NCBI GenBank assembly: GCA_036785325.1
Contig: JAXIVH010000503.1
Location: forward strand, 1 to 64,000
Direction: 5' to 3'
From: Urophycis tenuis
Lineage: Eukaryota; Chordata; Actinopteri; Gadiformes; Phycidae
Length of the DNA stretch: 64,000 nucleotides
The notes under the pieces were generated by a model. The model made no database searches, was not told where the DNA came from, and worked only from the letters and a program-made list of their open reading frames with translations. Position numbers and translations under genes: made by a program. Positions 51,101-64,000 of the stretch are shown here, one piece after another (position 1 is the stretch's first letter; the number at the start of each line of letters is the position of its first letter).

Positions 51101-54100
51101 CAGCATCTCCCCACATTAGAAAACGAAGGGATCTGTATGTCGTGGCCCTGGCCTGAAGAAGCCCAAATTAGGGCGAAACGTTGCGAAGGGCGCCACCTAG
51201 GACATACAGAAAAAAGAACAACAAGGTTAACCAAACACAAACGGGTGGGAATTAGAAAAACAAACTAAGCCAAACTATAAAACATAAAAAACAACAAAAA
51301 AATAGAAAAAACTAAAAAACCTAAAAATAGAAGATGGAAAGAGGGAGGTGACTTACCGTATGGCAGGACAGTGCATTCACTCCGGGGATGATCACGCCCC
51401 GGAGTTTTTCTTTCATAAACCTAACTCGCCAGCGCCGCCTACGGGTCATGGTCGCCCCCCTTGCTCCATACTAAGCTAAATTATGCTAACTAACCCCTTA
51501 CTCTAACCCTAAACTTAACCCAATTTGTTCCCCAGCCCTAACCCTAACCCAATTTGGCCCAAGCCCTAAACCTAAACCTAATTTGGTCTCTAATCAAGCC
51601 TAAACCTAACCCAATTTGGCCCATATACCTAAACCTAACCCAATTTGGGCCCCTAATCCTAAACCTAATTCTAAGCCTAGCCCAATTTGTGGCCCTAACC
51701 CTAACCCCTCTATCTAAAGCCTAATTTGGTTCCCCAACCCCACCCTTAAGCCCAAACCCTGACCATAACCCGTAAATTGACCCGAGAGGTCCCTTAGAGC
51801 CAAGTAGGCCATTTATTTTCCGTATATTGCCCAAAAGAGGCCAAAAATAATATACGAGGTACGCTAACCGGTTATTGGTAAAGGATGGAACTAAGTAAAG
51901 GAAAAGGGAAATGAAGGAGGACAAAGAGAAGGGGTAATTGGGTTAATAAATTAATTTAATACAACTCATGGGGGATTACAATCAATAAAAATACAGGGCT
52001 AAACATTCATAAATACAAACAAGTTCATTGGGCACAATATAAAGATACAAACAGTAAAACCTAAACATTGGACACAAAACAAGGGAGAGTATAAAAAGGG
52101 AGAAAACACAAGTAAGATTCAGTTTGGCAGTGGCTTTCGGAGGAGCAGCATCTCCCCACATTAGAAAACGAAGGGATCTGTATGTCGTGGCCCTGGCCTG
52201 AAGAAGCCCAAATTAGGGCGAAACGTTGCGAAGGGCGCCACCTAGGACATACAGAAAAAAGAACAACAAGGTTAACCAAACACAAACGGGTGGGAATTAG
52301 AAAAACAAACTAAGCCAAACTATAAAACATAAAAAACAACAAAAAAATAGAAAAAACTAAAAAACCTAAAAATAGAAGATGGAAAGAGGGAGGTGACTTA
52401 CCGTATGGCAGGACAGTGCATTCACTCCGGGGATGATCACGCCCCGGAGTTTTTCTTTCATAAACCTAACTCGCCAGCGCCGCCTACGGGTCATGGTCGC
52501 CCCCCTTGCTCCATACTAAGCTAAATTATGCTAACTAACCCCTTACTCTAACCCTAAACTTAACCCAATTTGTTCCCCAGCCCTAACCCTAACCCAATTT
52601 GGCCCAAGCCCTAAACCTAAACCTAATTTGGTCTCTAATCAAGCCTAAACCTAACCCAATTTGGCCCATATACCTAAACCTAACCCAATTTGGGCCCCTA
52701 ATCCTAAACCTAATTCTAAGCCTAGCCCAATTTGTGGCCCTAACCCTAACCCCTCTATCTAAAGCCTAATTTGGTTCCCCAACCCCACCCTTAAGCCCAA
52801 ACCCTGACCATAACCCGTAAATTGACCCGAGAGGTCCCTTAGAGCCAAGTAGGCCATTTATTTTCCGTATATTGCCCAAAAGAGGCCAAAAATAATATAC
52901 GAGGTACGCTAACCGGTTATTGGTAAAGGATGGAACTAAGTAAAGGAAAAGGGAAATGAAGGAGGACAAAGAGAAGGGGTAATTGGGTTAATAAATTAAT
53001 TTAATACAACTCATGGGGGATTACAATCAATAAAAATACAGGGCTAAACATTCATAAATACAAACAAGTTCATTGGGCACAATATAAAGATACAAACAGT
53101 AAAACCTAAACATTGGACACAAAACAAGGGAGAGTATAAAAAGGGAGAAAACACAAGTAAGATTCAGTTTGGCAGTGGCTTTCGGAGGAGCAGCATCTCC
53201 CCACATTAGAAAACGAAGGGATCTGTATGTCGTGGCCCTGGCCTGAAGAAGCCCAAATTAGGGCGAAACGTTGCGAAGGGCGCCACCTAGGACATACAGA
53301 AAAAAGAACAACAAGGTTAACCAAACACAAACGGGTGGGAATTAGAAAAACAAACTAAGCCAAACTATAAAACATAAAAAACAACAAAAAAATAGAAAAA
53401 ACTAAAAAACCTAAAAATAGAAGATGGAAAGAGGGAGGTGACTTACCGTATGGCAGGACAGTGCATTCACTCCGGGGATGATCACGCCCCGGAGTTTTTC
53501 TTTCATAAACCTAACTCGCCAGCGCCGCCTACGGGTCATGGTCGCCCCCCTTGCTCCATACTAAGCTAAATTATGCTAACTAACCCCTTACTCTAACCCT
53601 AAACTTAACCCAATTTGTTCCCCAGCCCTAACCCTAACCCAATTTGGCCCAAGCCCTAAACCTAAACCTAATTTGGTCTCTAATCAAGCCTAAACCTAAC
53701 CCAATTTGGCCCATATACCTAAACCTAACCCAATTTGGGCCCCTAATCCTAAACCTAATTCTAAGCCTAGCCCAATTTGTGGCCCTAACCCTAACCCCTC
53801 TATCTAAAGCCTAATTTGGTTCCCCAACCCCACCCTTAAGCCCAAACCCTGACCATAACCCGTAAATTGACCCGAGAGGTCCCTTAGAGCCAAGTAGGCC
53901 ATTTATTTTCCGTATATTGCCCAAAAGAGGCCAAAAATAATATACGAGGTACGCTAACCGGTTATTGGTAAAGGATGGAACTAAGTAAAGGAAAAGGGAA
54001 ATGAAGGAGGACAAAGAGAAGGGGTAATTGGGTTAATAAATTAATTTAATACAACTCATGGGGGATTACAATCAATAAAAATACAGGGCTAAACATTCAT

Positions 54101-57100
54101 AAATACAAACAAGTTCATTGGGCACAATATAAAGATACAAACAGTAAAACCTAAACATTGGACACAAAACAAGGGAGAGTATAAAAAGGGAGAAAACACA
54201 AGTAAGATTCAGTTTGGCAGTGGCTTTCGGAGGAGCAGCATCTCCCCACATTAGAAAACGAAGGGATCTGTATGTCGTGGCCCTGGCCTGAAGAAGCCCA
54301 AATTAGGGCGAAACGTTGCGAAGGGCGCCACCTAGGACATACAGAAAAAAGAACAACAAGGTTAACCAAACACAAACGGGTGGGAATTAGAAAAACAAAC
54401 TAAGCCAAACTATAAAACATAAAAAACAACAAAAAAATAGAAAAAACTAAAAAACCTAAAAATAGAAGATGGAAAGAGGGAGGTGACTTACCGTATGGCA
54501 GGACAGTGCATTCACTCCGGGGATGATCACGCCCCGGAGTTTTTCTTTCATAAACCTAACTCGCCAGCGCCGCCTACGGGTCATGGTCGCCCCCCTTGCT
54601 CCATACTAAGCTAAATTATGCTAACTAACCCCTTACTCTAACCCTAAACTTAACCCAATTTGTTCCCCAGCCCTAACCCTAACCCAATTTGGCCCAAGCC
54701 CTAAACCTAAACCTAATTTGGTCTCTAATCAAGCCTAAACCTAACCCAATTTGGCCCATATACCTAAACCTAACCCAATTTGGGCCCCTAATCCTAAACC
54801 TAATTCTAAGCCTAGCCCAATTTGTGGCCCTAACCCTAACCCCTCTATCTAAAGCCTAATTTGGTTCCCCAACCCCACCCTTAAGCCCAAACCCTGACCA
54901 TAACCCGTAAATTGACCCGAGAGGTCCCTTAGAGCCAAGTAGGCCATTTATTTTCCGTATATTGCCCAAAAGAGGCCAAAAATAATATACGAGGTACGCT
55001 AACCGGTTATTGGTAAAGGATGGAACTAAGTAAAGGAAAAGGGAAATGAAGGAGGACAAAGAGAAGGGGTAATTGGGTTAATAAATTAATTTAATACAAC
55101 TCATGGGGGATTACAATCAATAAAAATACAGGGCTAAACATTCATAAATACAAACAAGTTCATTGGGCACAATATAAAGATACAAACAGTAAAACCTAAA
55201 CATTGGACACAAAACAAGGGAGAGTATAAAAAGGGAGAAAACACAAGTAAGATTCAGTTTGGCAGTGGCTTTCGGAGGAGCAGCATCTCCCCACATTAGA
55301 AAACGAAGGGATCTGTATGTCGTGGCCCTGGCCTGAAGAAGCCCAAATTAGGGCGAAACGTTGCGAAGGGCGCCACCTAGGACATACAGAAAAAAGAACA
55401 ACAAGGTTAACCAAACACAAACGGGTGGGAATTAGAAAAACAAACTAAGCCAAACTATAAAACATAAAAAACAACAAAAAAATAGAAAAAACTAAAAAAC
55501 CTAAAAATAGAAGATGGAAAGAGGGAGGTGACTTACCGTATGGCAGGACAGTGCATTCACTCCGGGGATGATCACGCCCCGGAGTTTTTCTTTCATAAAC
55601 CTAACTCGCCAGCGCCGCCTACGGGTCATGGTCGCCCCCCTTGCTCCATACTAAGCTAAATTATGCTAACTAACCCCTTACTCTAACCCTAAACTTAACC
55701 CAATTTGTTCCCCAGCCCTAACCCTAACCCAATTTGGCCCAAGCCCTAAACCTAAACCTAATTTGGTCTCTAATCAAGCCTAAACCTAACCCAATTTGGC
55801 CCATATACCTAAACCTAACCCAATTTGGGCCCCTAATCCTAAACCTAATTCTAAGCCTAGCCCAATTTGTGGCCCTAACCCTAACCCCTCTATCTAAAGC
55901 CTAATTTGGTTCCCCAACCCCACCCTTAAGCCCAAACCCTGACCATAACCCGTAAATTGACCCGAGAGGTCCCTTAGAGCCAAGTAGGCCATTTATTTTC
56001 CGTATATTGCCCAAAAGAGGCCAAAAATAATATACGAGGTACGCTAACCGGTTATTGGTAAAGGATGGAACTAAGTAAAGGAAAAGGGAAATGAAGGAGG
56101 ACAAAGAGAAGGGGTAATTGGGTTAATAAATTAATTTAATACAACTCATGGGGGATTACAATCAATAAAAATACAGGGCTAAACATTCATAAATACAAAC
56201 AAGTTCATTGGGCACAATATAAAGATACAAACAGTAAAACCTAAACATTGGACACAAAACAAGGGAGAGTATAAAAAGGGAGAAAACACAAGTAAGATTC
56301 AGTTTGGCAGTGGCTTTCGGAGGAGCAGCATCTCCCCACATTAGAAAACGAAGGGATCTGTATGTCGTGGCCCTGGCCTGAAGAAGCCCAAATTAGGGCG
56401 AAACGTTGCGAAGGGCGCCACCTAGGACATACAGAAAAAAGAACAACAAGGTTAACCAAACACAAACGGGTGGGAATTAGAAAAACAAACTAAGCCAAAC
56501 TATAAAACATAAAAAACAACAAAAAAATAGAAAAAACTAAAAAACCTAAAAATAGAAGATGGAAAGAGGGAGGTGACTTACCGTATGGCAGGACAGTGCA
56601 TTCACTCCGGGGATGATCACGCCCCGGAGTTTTTCTTTCATAAACCTAACTCGCCAGCGCCGCCTACGGGTCATGGTCGCCCCCCTTGCTCCATACTAAG
56701 CTAAATTATGCTAACTAACCCCTTACTCTAACCCTAAACTTAACCCAATTTGTTCCCCAGCCCTAACCCTAACCCAATTTGGCCCAAGCCCTAAACCTAA
56801 ACCTAATTTGGTCTCTAATCAAGCCTAAACCTAACCCAATTTGGCCCATATACCTAAACCTAACCCAATTTGGGCCCCTAATCCTAAACCTAATTCTAAG
56901 CCTAGCCCAATTTGTGGCCCTAACCCTAACCCCTCTATCTAAAGCCTAATTTGGTTCCCCAACCCCACCCTTAAGCCCAAACCCTGACCATAACCCGTAA
57001 ATTGACCCGAGAGGTCCCTTAGAGCCAAGTAGGCCATTTATTTTCCGTATATTGCCCAAAAGAGGCCAAAAATAATATACGAGGTACGCTAACCGGTTAT

Positions 57101-60100
57101 TGGTAAAGGATGGAACTAAGTAAAGGAAAAGGGAAATGAAGGAGGACAAAGAGAAGGGGTAATTGGGTTAATAAATTAATTTAATACAACTCATGGGGGA
57201 TTACAATCAATAAAAATACAGGGCTAAACATTCATAAATACAAACAAGTTCATTGGGCACAATATAAAGATACAAACAGTAAAACCTAAACATTGGACAC
57301 AAAACAAGGGAGAGTATAAAAAGGGAGAAAACACAAGTAAGATTCAGTTTGGCAGTGGCTTTCGGAGGAGCAGCATCTCCCCACATTAGAAAACGAAGGG
57401 ATCTGTATGTCGTGGCCCTGGCCTGAAGAAGCCCAAATTAGGGCGAAACGTTGCGAAGGGCGCCACCTAGGACATACAGAAAAAAGAACAACAAGGTTAA
57501 CCAAACACAAACGGGTGGGAATTAGAAAAACAAACTAAGCCAAACTATAAAACATAAAAAACAACAAAAAAATAGAAAAAACTAAAAAACCTAAAAATAG
57601 AAGATGGAAAGAGGGAGGTGACTTACCGTATGGCAGGACAGTGCATTCACTCCGGGGATGATCACGCCCCGGAGTTTTTCTTTCATAAACCTAACTCGCC
57701 AGCGCCGCCTACGGGTCATGGTCGCCCCCCTTGCTCCATACTAAGCTAAATTATGCTAACTAACCCCTTACTCTAACCCTAAACTTAACCCAATTTGTTC
57801 CCCAGCCCTAACCCTAACCCAATTTGGCCCAAGCCCTAAACCTAAACCTAATTTGGTCTCTAATCAAGCCTAAACCTAACCCAATTTGGCCCATATACCT
57901 AAACCTAACCCAATTTGGGCCCCTAATCCTAAACCTAATTCTAAGCCTAGCCCAATTTGTGGCCCTAACCCTAACCCCTCTATCTAAAGCCTAATTTGGT
58001 TCCCCAACCCCACCCTTAAGCCCAAACCCTGACCATAACCCGTAAATTGACCCGAGAGGTCCCTTAGAGCCAAGTAGGCCATTTATTTTCCGTATATTGC
58101 CCAAAAGAGGCCAAAAATAATATACGAGGTACGCTAACCGGTTATTGGTAAAGGATGGAACTAAGTAAAGGAAAAGGGAAATGAAGGAGGACAAAGAGAA
58201 GGGGTAATTGGGTTAATAAATTAATTTAATACAACTCATGGGGGATTACAATCAATAAAAATACAGGGCTAAACATTCATAAATACAAACAAGTTCATTG
58301 GGCACAATATAAAGATACAAACAGTAAAACCTAAACATTGGACACAAAACAAGGGAGAGTATAAAAAGGGAGAAAACACAAGTAAGATTCAGTTTGGCAG
58401 TGGCTTTCGGAGGAGCAGCATCTCCCCACATTAGAAAACGAAGGGATCTGTATGTCGTGGCCCTGGCCTGAAGAAGCCCAAATTAGGGCGAAACGTTGCG
58501 AAGGGCGCCACCTAGGACATACAGAAAAAAGAACAACAAGGTTAACCAAACACAAACGGGTGGGAATTAGAAAAACAAACTAAGCCAAACTATAAAACAT
58601 AAAAAACAACAAAAAAATAGAAAAAACTAAAAAACCTAAAAATAGAAGATGGAAAGAGGGAGGTGACTTACCGTATGGCAGGACAGTGCATTCACTCCGG
58701 GGATGATCACGCCCCGGAGTTTTTCTTTCATAAACCTAACTCGCCAGCGCCGCCTACGGGTCATGGTCGCCCCCCTTGCTCCATACTAAGCTAAATTATG
58801 CTAACTAGCCCCTTACTCTAACCCTAAACTTAACCCAATTTGTTCCCCAGCCCTAACCCTAACCCAATTTGGCCCAAGCCCTAAACCTAAACCTAATTTG
58901 GTCTCTAATCAAGCCTAAACCTAACCCAATTTGGCCCATATACCTAAACCTAACCCAATTTGGGCCCCTAATCCTAAACCTAATTCTAAGCCTAGCCCAA
59001 TTTGTGGCCCTAACCCTAACCCCTCTATCTAAAGCCTAATTTGGTTCCCCAACCCCACCCTTAAGCCCAAACCCTGACCATAACCCGTAAATTGACCCGA
59101 GAGGTCCCTTAGAGCCAAGTAGGCCATTTATTTTCCGTATATTGCCCAAAAGAGGCCAAAAATAATATACGAGGTACGCTAACCGGTTATTGGTAAAGGA
59201 TGGAACTAAGTAAAGGAAAAGGGAAATGAAGGAGGACAAAGAGAAGGGGTAATTGGGTTAATAAATTAATTTAATACAACTCATGGGGGATTACAATCAA
59301 TAAAAATACAGGGCTAAACATTCATAAATACAAACAAGTTCATTGGGCACAATATAAAGATACAAACAGTAAAACCTAAACATTGGACACAAAACAAGGG
59401 AGAGTATAAAAAGGGAGAAAACACAAGTAAGATTCAGTTTGGCAGTGGCTTTCGGAGGAGCAGCATCTCCCCACATTAGAAAACGAAGGGATCTGTATGT
59501 CGTGGCCCTGGCCTGAAGAAGCCCAAATTAGGGCGAAACGTTGCGAAGGGCGCCACCTAGGACATACAGAAAAAAGAACAACAAGGTTAACCAAACACAA
59601 ACGGGTGGGAATTAGAAAAACAAACTAAGCCAAACTATAAAACATAAAAAACAACAAAAAAATAGAAAAAACTAAAAAACCTAAAAATAGAAGATGGAAA
59701 GAGGGAGGTGACTTACCGTATGGCAGGACAGTGCATTCACTCCGGGGATGATCACGCCCCGGAGTTTTTCTTTCATAAACCTAACTCGCCAGCGCCGCCT
59801 ACGGGTCATGGTCGCCCCCCTTGCTCCATACTAAGCTAAATTATGCTAACTAACCCCTTACTCTAACCCTAAACTTAACCCAATTTGTTCCCCAGCCCTA
59901 ACCCTAACCCAATTTGGCCCAAGCCCTAAACCTAAACCTAATTTGGTCTCTAATCAAGCCTAAACCTAACCCAATTTGGCCCATATACCTAAACCTAACC
60001 CAATTTGGGCCCCTAATCCTAAACCTAATTCTAAGCCTAGCCCAATTTGTGGCCCTAACCCTAACCCCTCTATCTAAAGCCTAATTTGGTTCCCCAACCC

Positions 60101-63100
60101 CACCCTTAAGCCCAAACCCTGACCATAACCCGTAAATTGACCCGAGAGGTCCCTTAGAGCCAAGTAGGCCATTTATTTTCCGTATATTGCCCAAAAGAGG
60201 CCAAAAATAATATACGAGGTACGCTAACCGGTTATTGGTAAAGGATGGAACTAAGTAAAGGAAAAGGGAAATGAAGGAGGACAAAGAGAAGGGGTAATTG
60301 GGTTAATAAATTAATTTAATACAACTCATGGGGGATTACAATCAATAAAAATACAGGGCTAAACATTCATAAATACAAACAAGTTCATTGGGCACAATAT
60401 AAAGATACAAACAGTAAAACCTAAACATTGGACACAAAACAAGGGAGAGTATAAAAAGGGAGAAAACACAAGTAAGATTCAGTTTGGCAGTGGCTTTCGG
60501 AGGAGCAGCATCTCCCCACATTAGAAAACGAAGGGATCTGTATGTCGTGGCCCTGGCCTGAAGAAGCCCAAATTAGGGCGAAACGTTGCGAAGGGCGCCA
60601 CCTAGGACATACAGAAAAAAGAACAACAAGGTTAACCAAACACAAACGGGTGGGAATTAGAAAAACAAACTAAGCCAAACTATAAAACATAAAAAACAAC
60701 AAAAAAATAGAAAAAACTAAAAAACCTAAAAATAGAAGATGGAAAGAGGGAGGTGACTTACCGTATGGCAGGACAGTGCATTCACTCCGGGGATGATCAC
60801 GCCCCGGAGTTTTTCTTTCATAAACCTAACTCGCCAGCGCCGCCTACGGGTCATGGTCGCCCCCCTTGCTCCATACTAAGCTAAATTATGCTAACTAACC
60901 CCTTACTCTAACCCTAAACTTAACCCAATTTGTTCCCCAGCCCTAACCCTAACCCAATTTGGCCCAAGCCCTAAACCTAAACCTAATTTGGTCTCTAATC
61001 AAGCCTAAACCTAACCCAATTTGGCCCATATACCTAAACCTAACCCAATTTGGGCCCCTAATCCTAAACCTAATTCTAAGCCTAGCCCAATTTGTGGCCC
61101 TAACCCTAACCCCTCTATCTAAAGCCTAATTTGGTTCCCCAACCCCACCCTTAAGCCCAAACCCTGACCATAACCCGTAAATTGACCCGAGAGGTCCCTT
61201 AGAGCCAAGTAGGCCATTTATTTTCCGTATATTGCCCAAAAGAGGCCAAAAATAATATACGAGGTACGCTAACCGGTTATTGGTAAAGGATGGAACTAAG
61301 TAAAGGAAAAGGGAAATGAAGGAGGACAAAGAGAAGGGGTAATTGGGTTAATAAATTAATTTAATACAACTCATGGGGGATTACAATCAATAAAAATACA
61401 GGGCTAAACATTCATAAATACAAACAAGTTCATTGGGCACAATATAAAGATACAAACAGTAAAACCTAAACATTGGACACAAAACAAGGGAGAGTATAAA
61501 AAGGGAGAAAACACAAGTAAGATTCAGTTTGGCAGTGGCTTTCGGAGGAGCAGCATCTCCCCACATTAGAAAACGAAGGGATCTGTATGTCGTGGCCCTG
61601 GCCTGAAGAAGCCCAAATTAGGGCGAAACGTTGCGAAGGGCGCCACCTAGGACATACAGAAAAAAGAACAACAAGGTTAACCAAACACAAACGGGTGGGA
61701 ATTAGAAAAACAAACTAAGCCAAACTATAAAACATAAAAAACAACAAAAAAATAGAAAAAACTAAAAAACCTAAAAATAGAAGATGGAAAGAGGGAGGTG
61801 ACTTACCGTATGGCAGGACAGTGCATTCACTCCGGGGATGATCACGCCCCGGAGTTTTTCTTTCATAAACCTAACTCGCCAGCGCCGCCTACGGGTCATG
61901 GTCGCCCCCCTTGCTCCATACTAAGCTAAATTATGCTAACTAACCCCTTACTCTAACCCTAAACTTAACCCAATTTGTTCCCCAGCCCTAACCCTAACCC
62001 AATTTGGCCCAAGCCCTAAACCTAAACCTAATTTGGTCTCTAATCAAGCCTAAACCTAACCCAATTTGGCCCATATACCTAAACCTAACCCAATTTGGGC
62101 CCCTAATCCTAAACCTAATTCTAAGCCTAGCCCAATTTGTGGCCCTAACCCTAACCCCTCTATCTAAAGCCTAATTTGGTTCCCCAACCCCACCCTTAAG
62201 CCCAAACCCTGACCATAACCCGTAAATTGACCCGAGAGGTCCCTTAGAGCCAAGTAGGCCATTTATTTTCCGTATATTGCCCAAAAGAGGCCAAAAATAA
62301 TATACGAGGTACGCTAACCGGTTATTGGTAAAGGATGGAACTAAGTAAAGGAAAAGGGAAATGAAGGAGGACAAAGAGAAGGGGTAATTGGGTTAATAAA
62401 TTAATTTAATACAACTCATGGGGGATTACAATCAATAAAAATACAGGGCTAAACATTCATAAATACAAACAAGTTCATTGGGCACAATATAAAGATACAA
62501 ACAGTAAAACCTAAACATTGGACACAAAACAAGGGAGAGTATAAAAAGGGAGAAAACACAAGTAAGATTCAGTTTGGCAGTGGCTTTCGGAGGAGCAGCA
62601 TCTCCCCACATTAGAAAACGAAGGGATCTGTATGTCGTGGCCCTGGCCTGAAGAAGCCCAAATTAGGGCGAAACGTTGCGAAGGGCGCCACCTAGGACAT
62701 ACAGAAAAAAGAACAACAAGGTTAACCAAACACAAACGGGTGGGAATTAGAAAAACAAACTAAGCCAAACTATAAAACATAAAAAACAACAAAAAAATAG
62801 AAAAAACTAAAAAACCTAAAAATAGAAGATGGAAAGAGGGAGGTGACTTACCGTATGGCAGGACAGTGCATTCACTCCGGGGATGATCACGCCCCGGAGT
62901 TTTTCTTTCATAAACCTAACTCGCCAGCGCCGCCTACGGGTCATGGTCGCCCCCCTTGCTCCATACTAAGCTAAATTATGCTAACTAACCCCTTACTCTA
63001 ACCCTAAACTTAACCCAATTTGTTCCCCAGCCCTAACCCTAACCCAATTTGGCCCAAGCCCTAAACCTAAACCTAATTTGGTCTCTAATCAAGCCTAAAC

Positions 63101-64000
63101 CTAACCCAATTTGGCCCATATACCTAAACCTAACCCAATTTGGGCCCCTAATCCTAAACCTAATTCTAAGCCTAGCCCAATTTGTGGCCCTAACCCTAAC
63201 CCCTCTATCTAAAGCCTAATTTGGTTCCCCAACCCCACCCTTAAGCCCAAACCCTGACCATAACCCGTAAATTGACCCGAGAGGTCCCTTAGAGCCAAGT
63301 AGGCCATTTATTTTCCGTATATTGCCCAAAAGAGGCCAAAAATAATATACGAGGTACGCTAACCGGTTATTGGTAAAGGATGGAACTAAGTAAAGGAAAA
63401 GGGAAATGAAGGAGGACAAAGAGAAGGGGTAATTGGGTTAATAAATTAATTTAATACAACTCATGGGGGATTACAATCAATAAAAATACAGGGCTAAACA
63501 TTCATAAATACAAACAAGTTCATTGGGCACAATATAAAGATACAAACAGTAAAACCTAAACATTGGACACAAAACAAGGGAGAGTATAAAAAGGGAGAAA
63601 ACACAAGTAAGATTCAGTTTGGCAGTGGCTTTCGGAGGAGCAGCATCTCCCCACATTAGAAAACGAAGGGATCTGTATGTCGTGGCCCTGGCCTGAAGAA
63701 GCCCAAATTAGGGCGAAACGTTGCGAAGGGCGCCACCTAGGACATACAGAAAAAAGAACAACAAGGTTAACCAAACACAAACGGGTGGGAATTAGAAAAA
63801 CAAACTAAGCCAAACTATAAAACATAAAAAACAACAAAAAAATAGAAAAAACTAAAAAACCTAAAAATAGAAGATGGAAAGAGGGAGGTGACTTACCGTA
63901 TGGCAGGACAGTGCATTCACTCCGGGGATGATCACGCCCCGGAGTTTTTCTTTCATAAACCTAACTCGCCAGCGCCGCCTACGGGTCATGGTCGCCCCCC

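Larger units (their letters stand above)
19204..64000 (+). repeat. Subtelomeric satellite array 3, 1045-bp units (43 copies, open at the right)
   Basis: Direct copies start at 20201+1045n for n = 0 to 41, preceded by one copy lacking its first 48 bases. Forty-one copies are complete; the last (from 63046) is cut by the window end. By eye only four single-base differences stand out in about 44 kb: 42733 C>T, 46170 C>T, 46190 A>G and 58808 A>G. Such identity indicates very recent amplification or strong homogenisation, or assembly smoothing. Each unit has a C-rich degenerate telomeric part (unit bases 1-230 and about 985-1045) and an AT-rich part between them. No conventional protein gene is recognisable; unit sub-features are listed for the copy at 20201-21245. 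Confidence 0.98.

Noticed and set aside
20201..64000. CRISPR array
   Set aside because: The repeats are contiguous 1045-bp satellite units without unique spacers, in a eukaryotic telomeric context.

Overview
The window is the left end of a eukaryotic chromosome, read from the telomere inward. It opens with about 10.9 kb of CCCTAA repeats (TTAGGG on the minus strand). The rest is subtelomeric tandem satellite of about 1.05 kb per unit, interrupted twice by internal blocks of telomeric repeat. TTAGGG telomeres, an AT-rich satellite with few CpG sites, and two CpG-to-TpG changes among the rare differences between copies fit an animal, perhaps a vertebrate such as an amphibian or fish. The sequence alone does not fix the species, and TTAGGG is also used by many invertebrates and fungi. 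I see no conventional protein gene, rRNA, tRNA or CRISPR array.

Layout: (1) terminal telomere 1-10940, with an irregular outermost 240 bases, a core of about 9.5 kb without a visible variant, and an inner zone with TTAGGGG variants; (2) satellite array 1, 10941-13977, period 1054, two full units and one truncated; (3) internal telomeric block 13978-15880, rich in CCCCTAA variants; (4) satellite array 2, 15881-18907, period 1081, two full units and one truncated; (5) a short internal telomeric block 18908-19203; (6) satellite array 3, about 19204 to the window end, period 1045, 43 copies (first truncated, last cut by the window). All units share one orientation. Arrays 1 and 2 end at the same base of the unit before telomeric repeat resumes, which suggests stacked telomere captures or copying of one junction.

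Each unit has a C-rich part (degenerate telomeric repeat punctuated by AATTTGG every 29-42 bases) and an AT-rich part. The AT-rich part carries the most interesting signals: a TATA box with an initiator 31-34 bases downstream on the plus strand; about 57 bases later a 77-base fold with nearly all elements of a type I hammerhead ribozyme (CUGAAGA, stem II, GAAA, palindromic ACGU as stem III, a long imperfect stem I); an A-rich stretch; and a strong 9-bp hairpin whose loop and upstream sequence resemble the 5' part of U1 snRNA. On the minus strand (towards the telomere, the TERRA direction) the same region reads as a 160-base GT-AG intron with good splice sites. The ribozyme-like motif occurs 49 times here. 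If transcripts cross several units it could cut them to unit length, as in retrozymes and in other hammerhead-bearing satellites. That is inference from motif and fold, not demonstrated activity.
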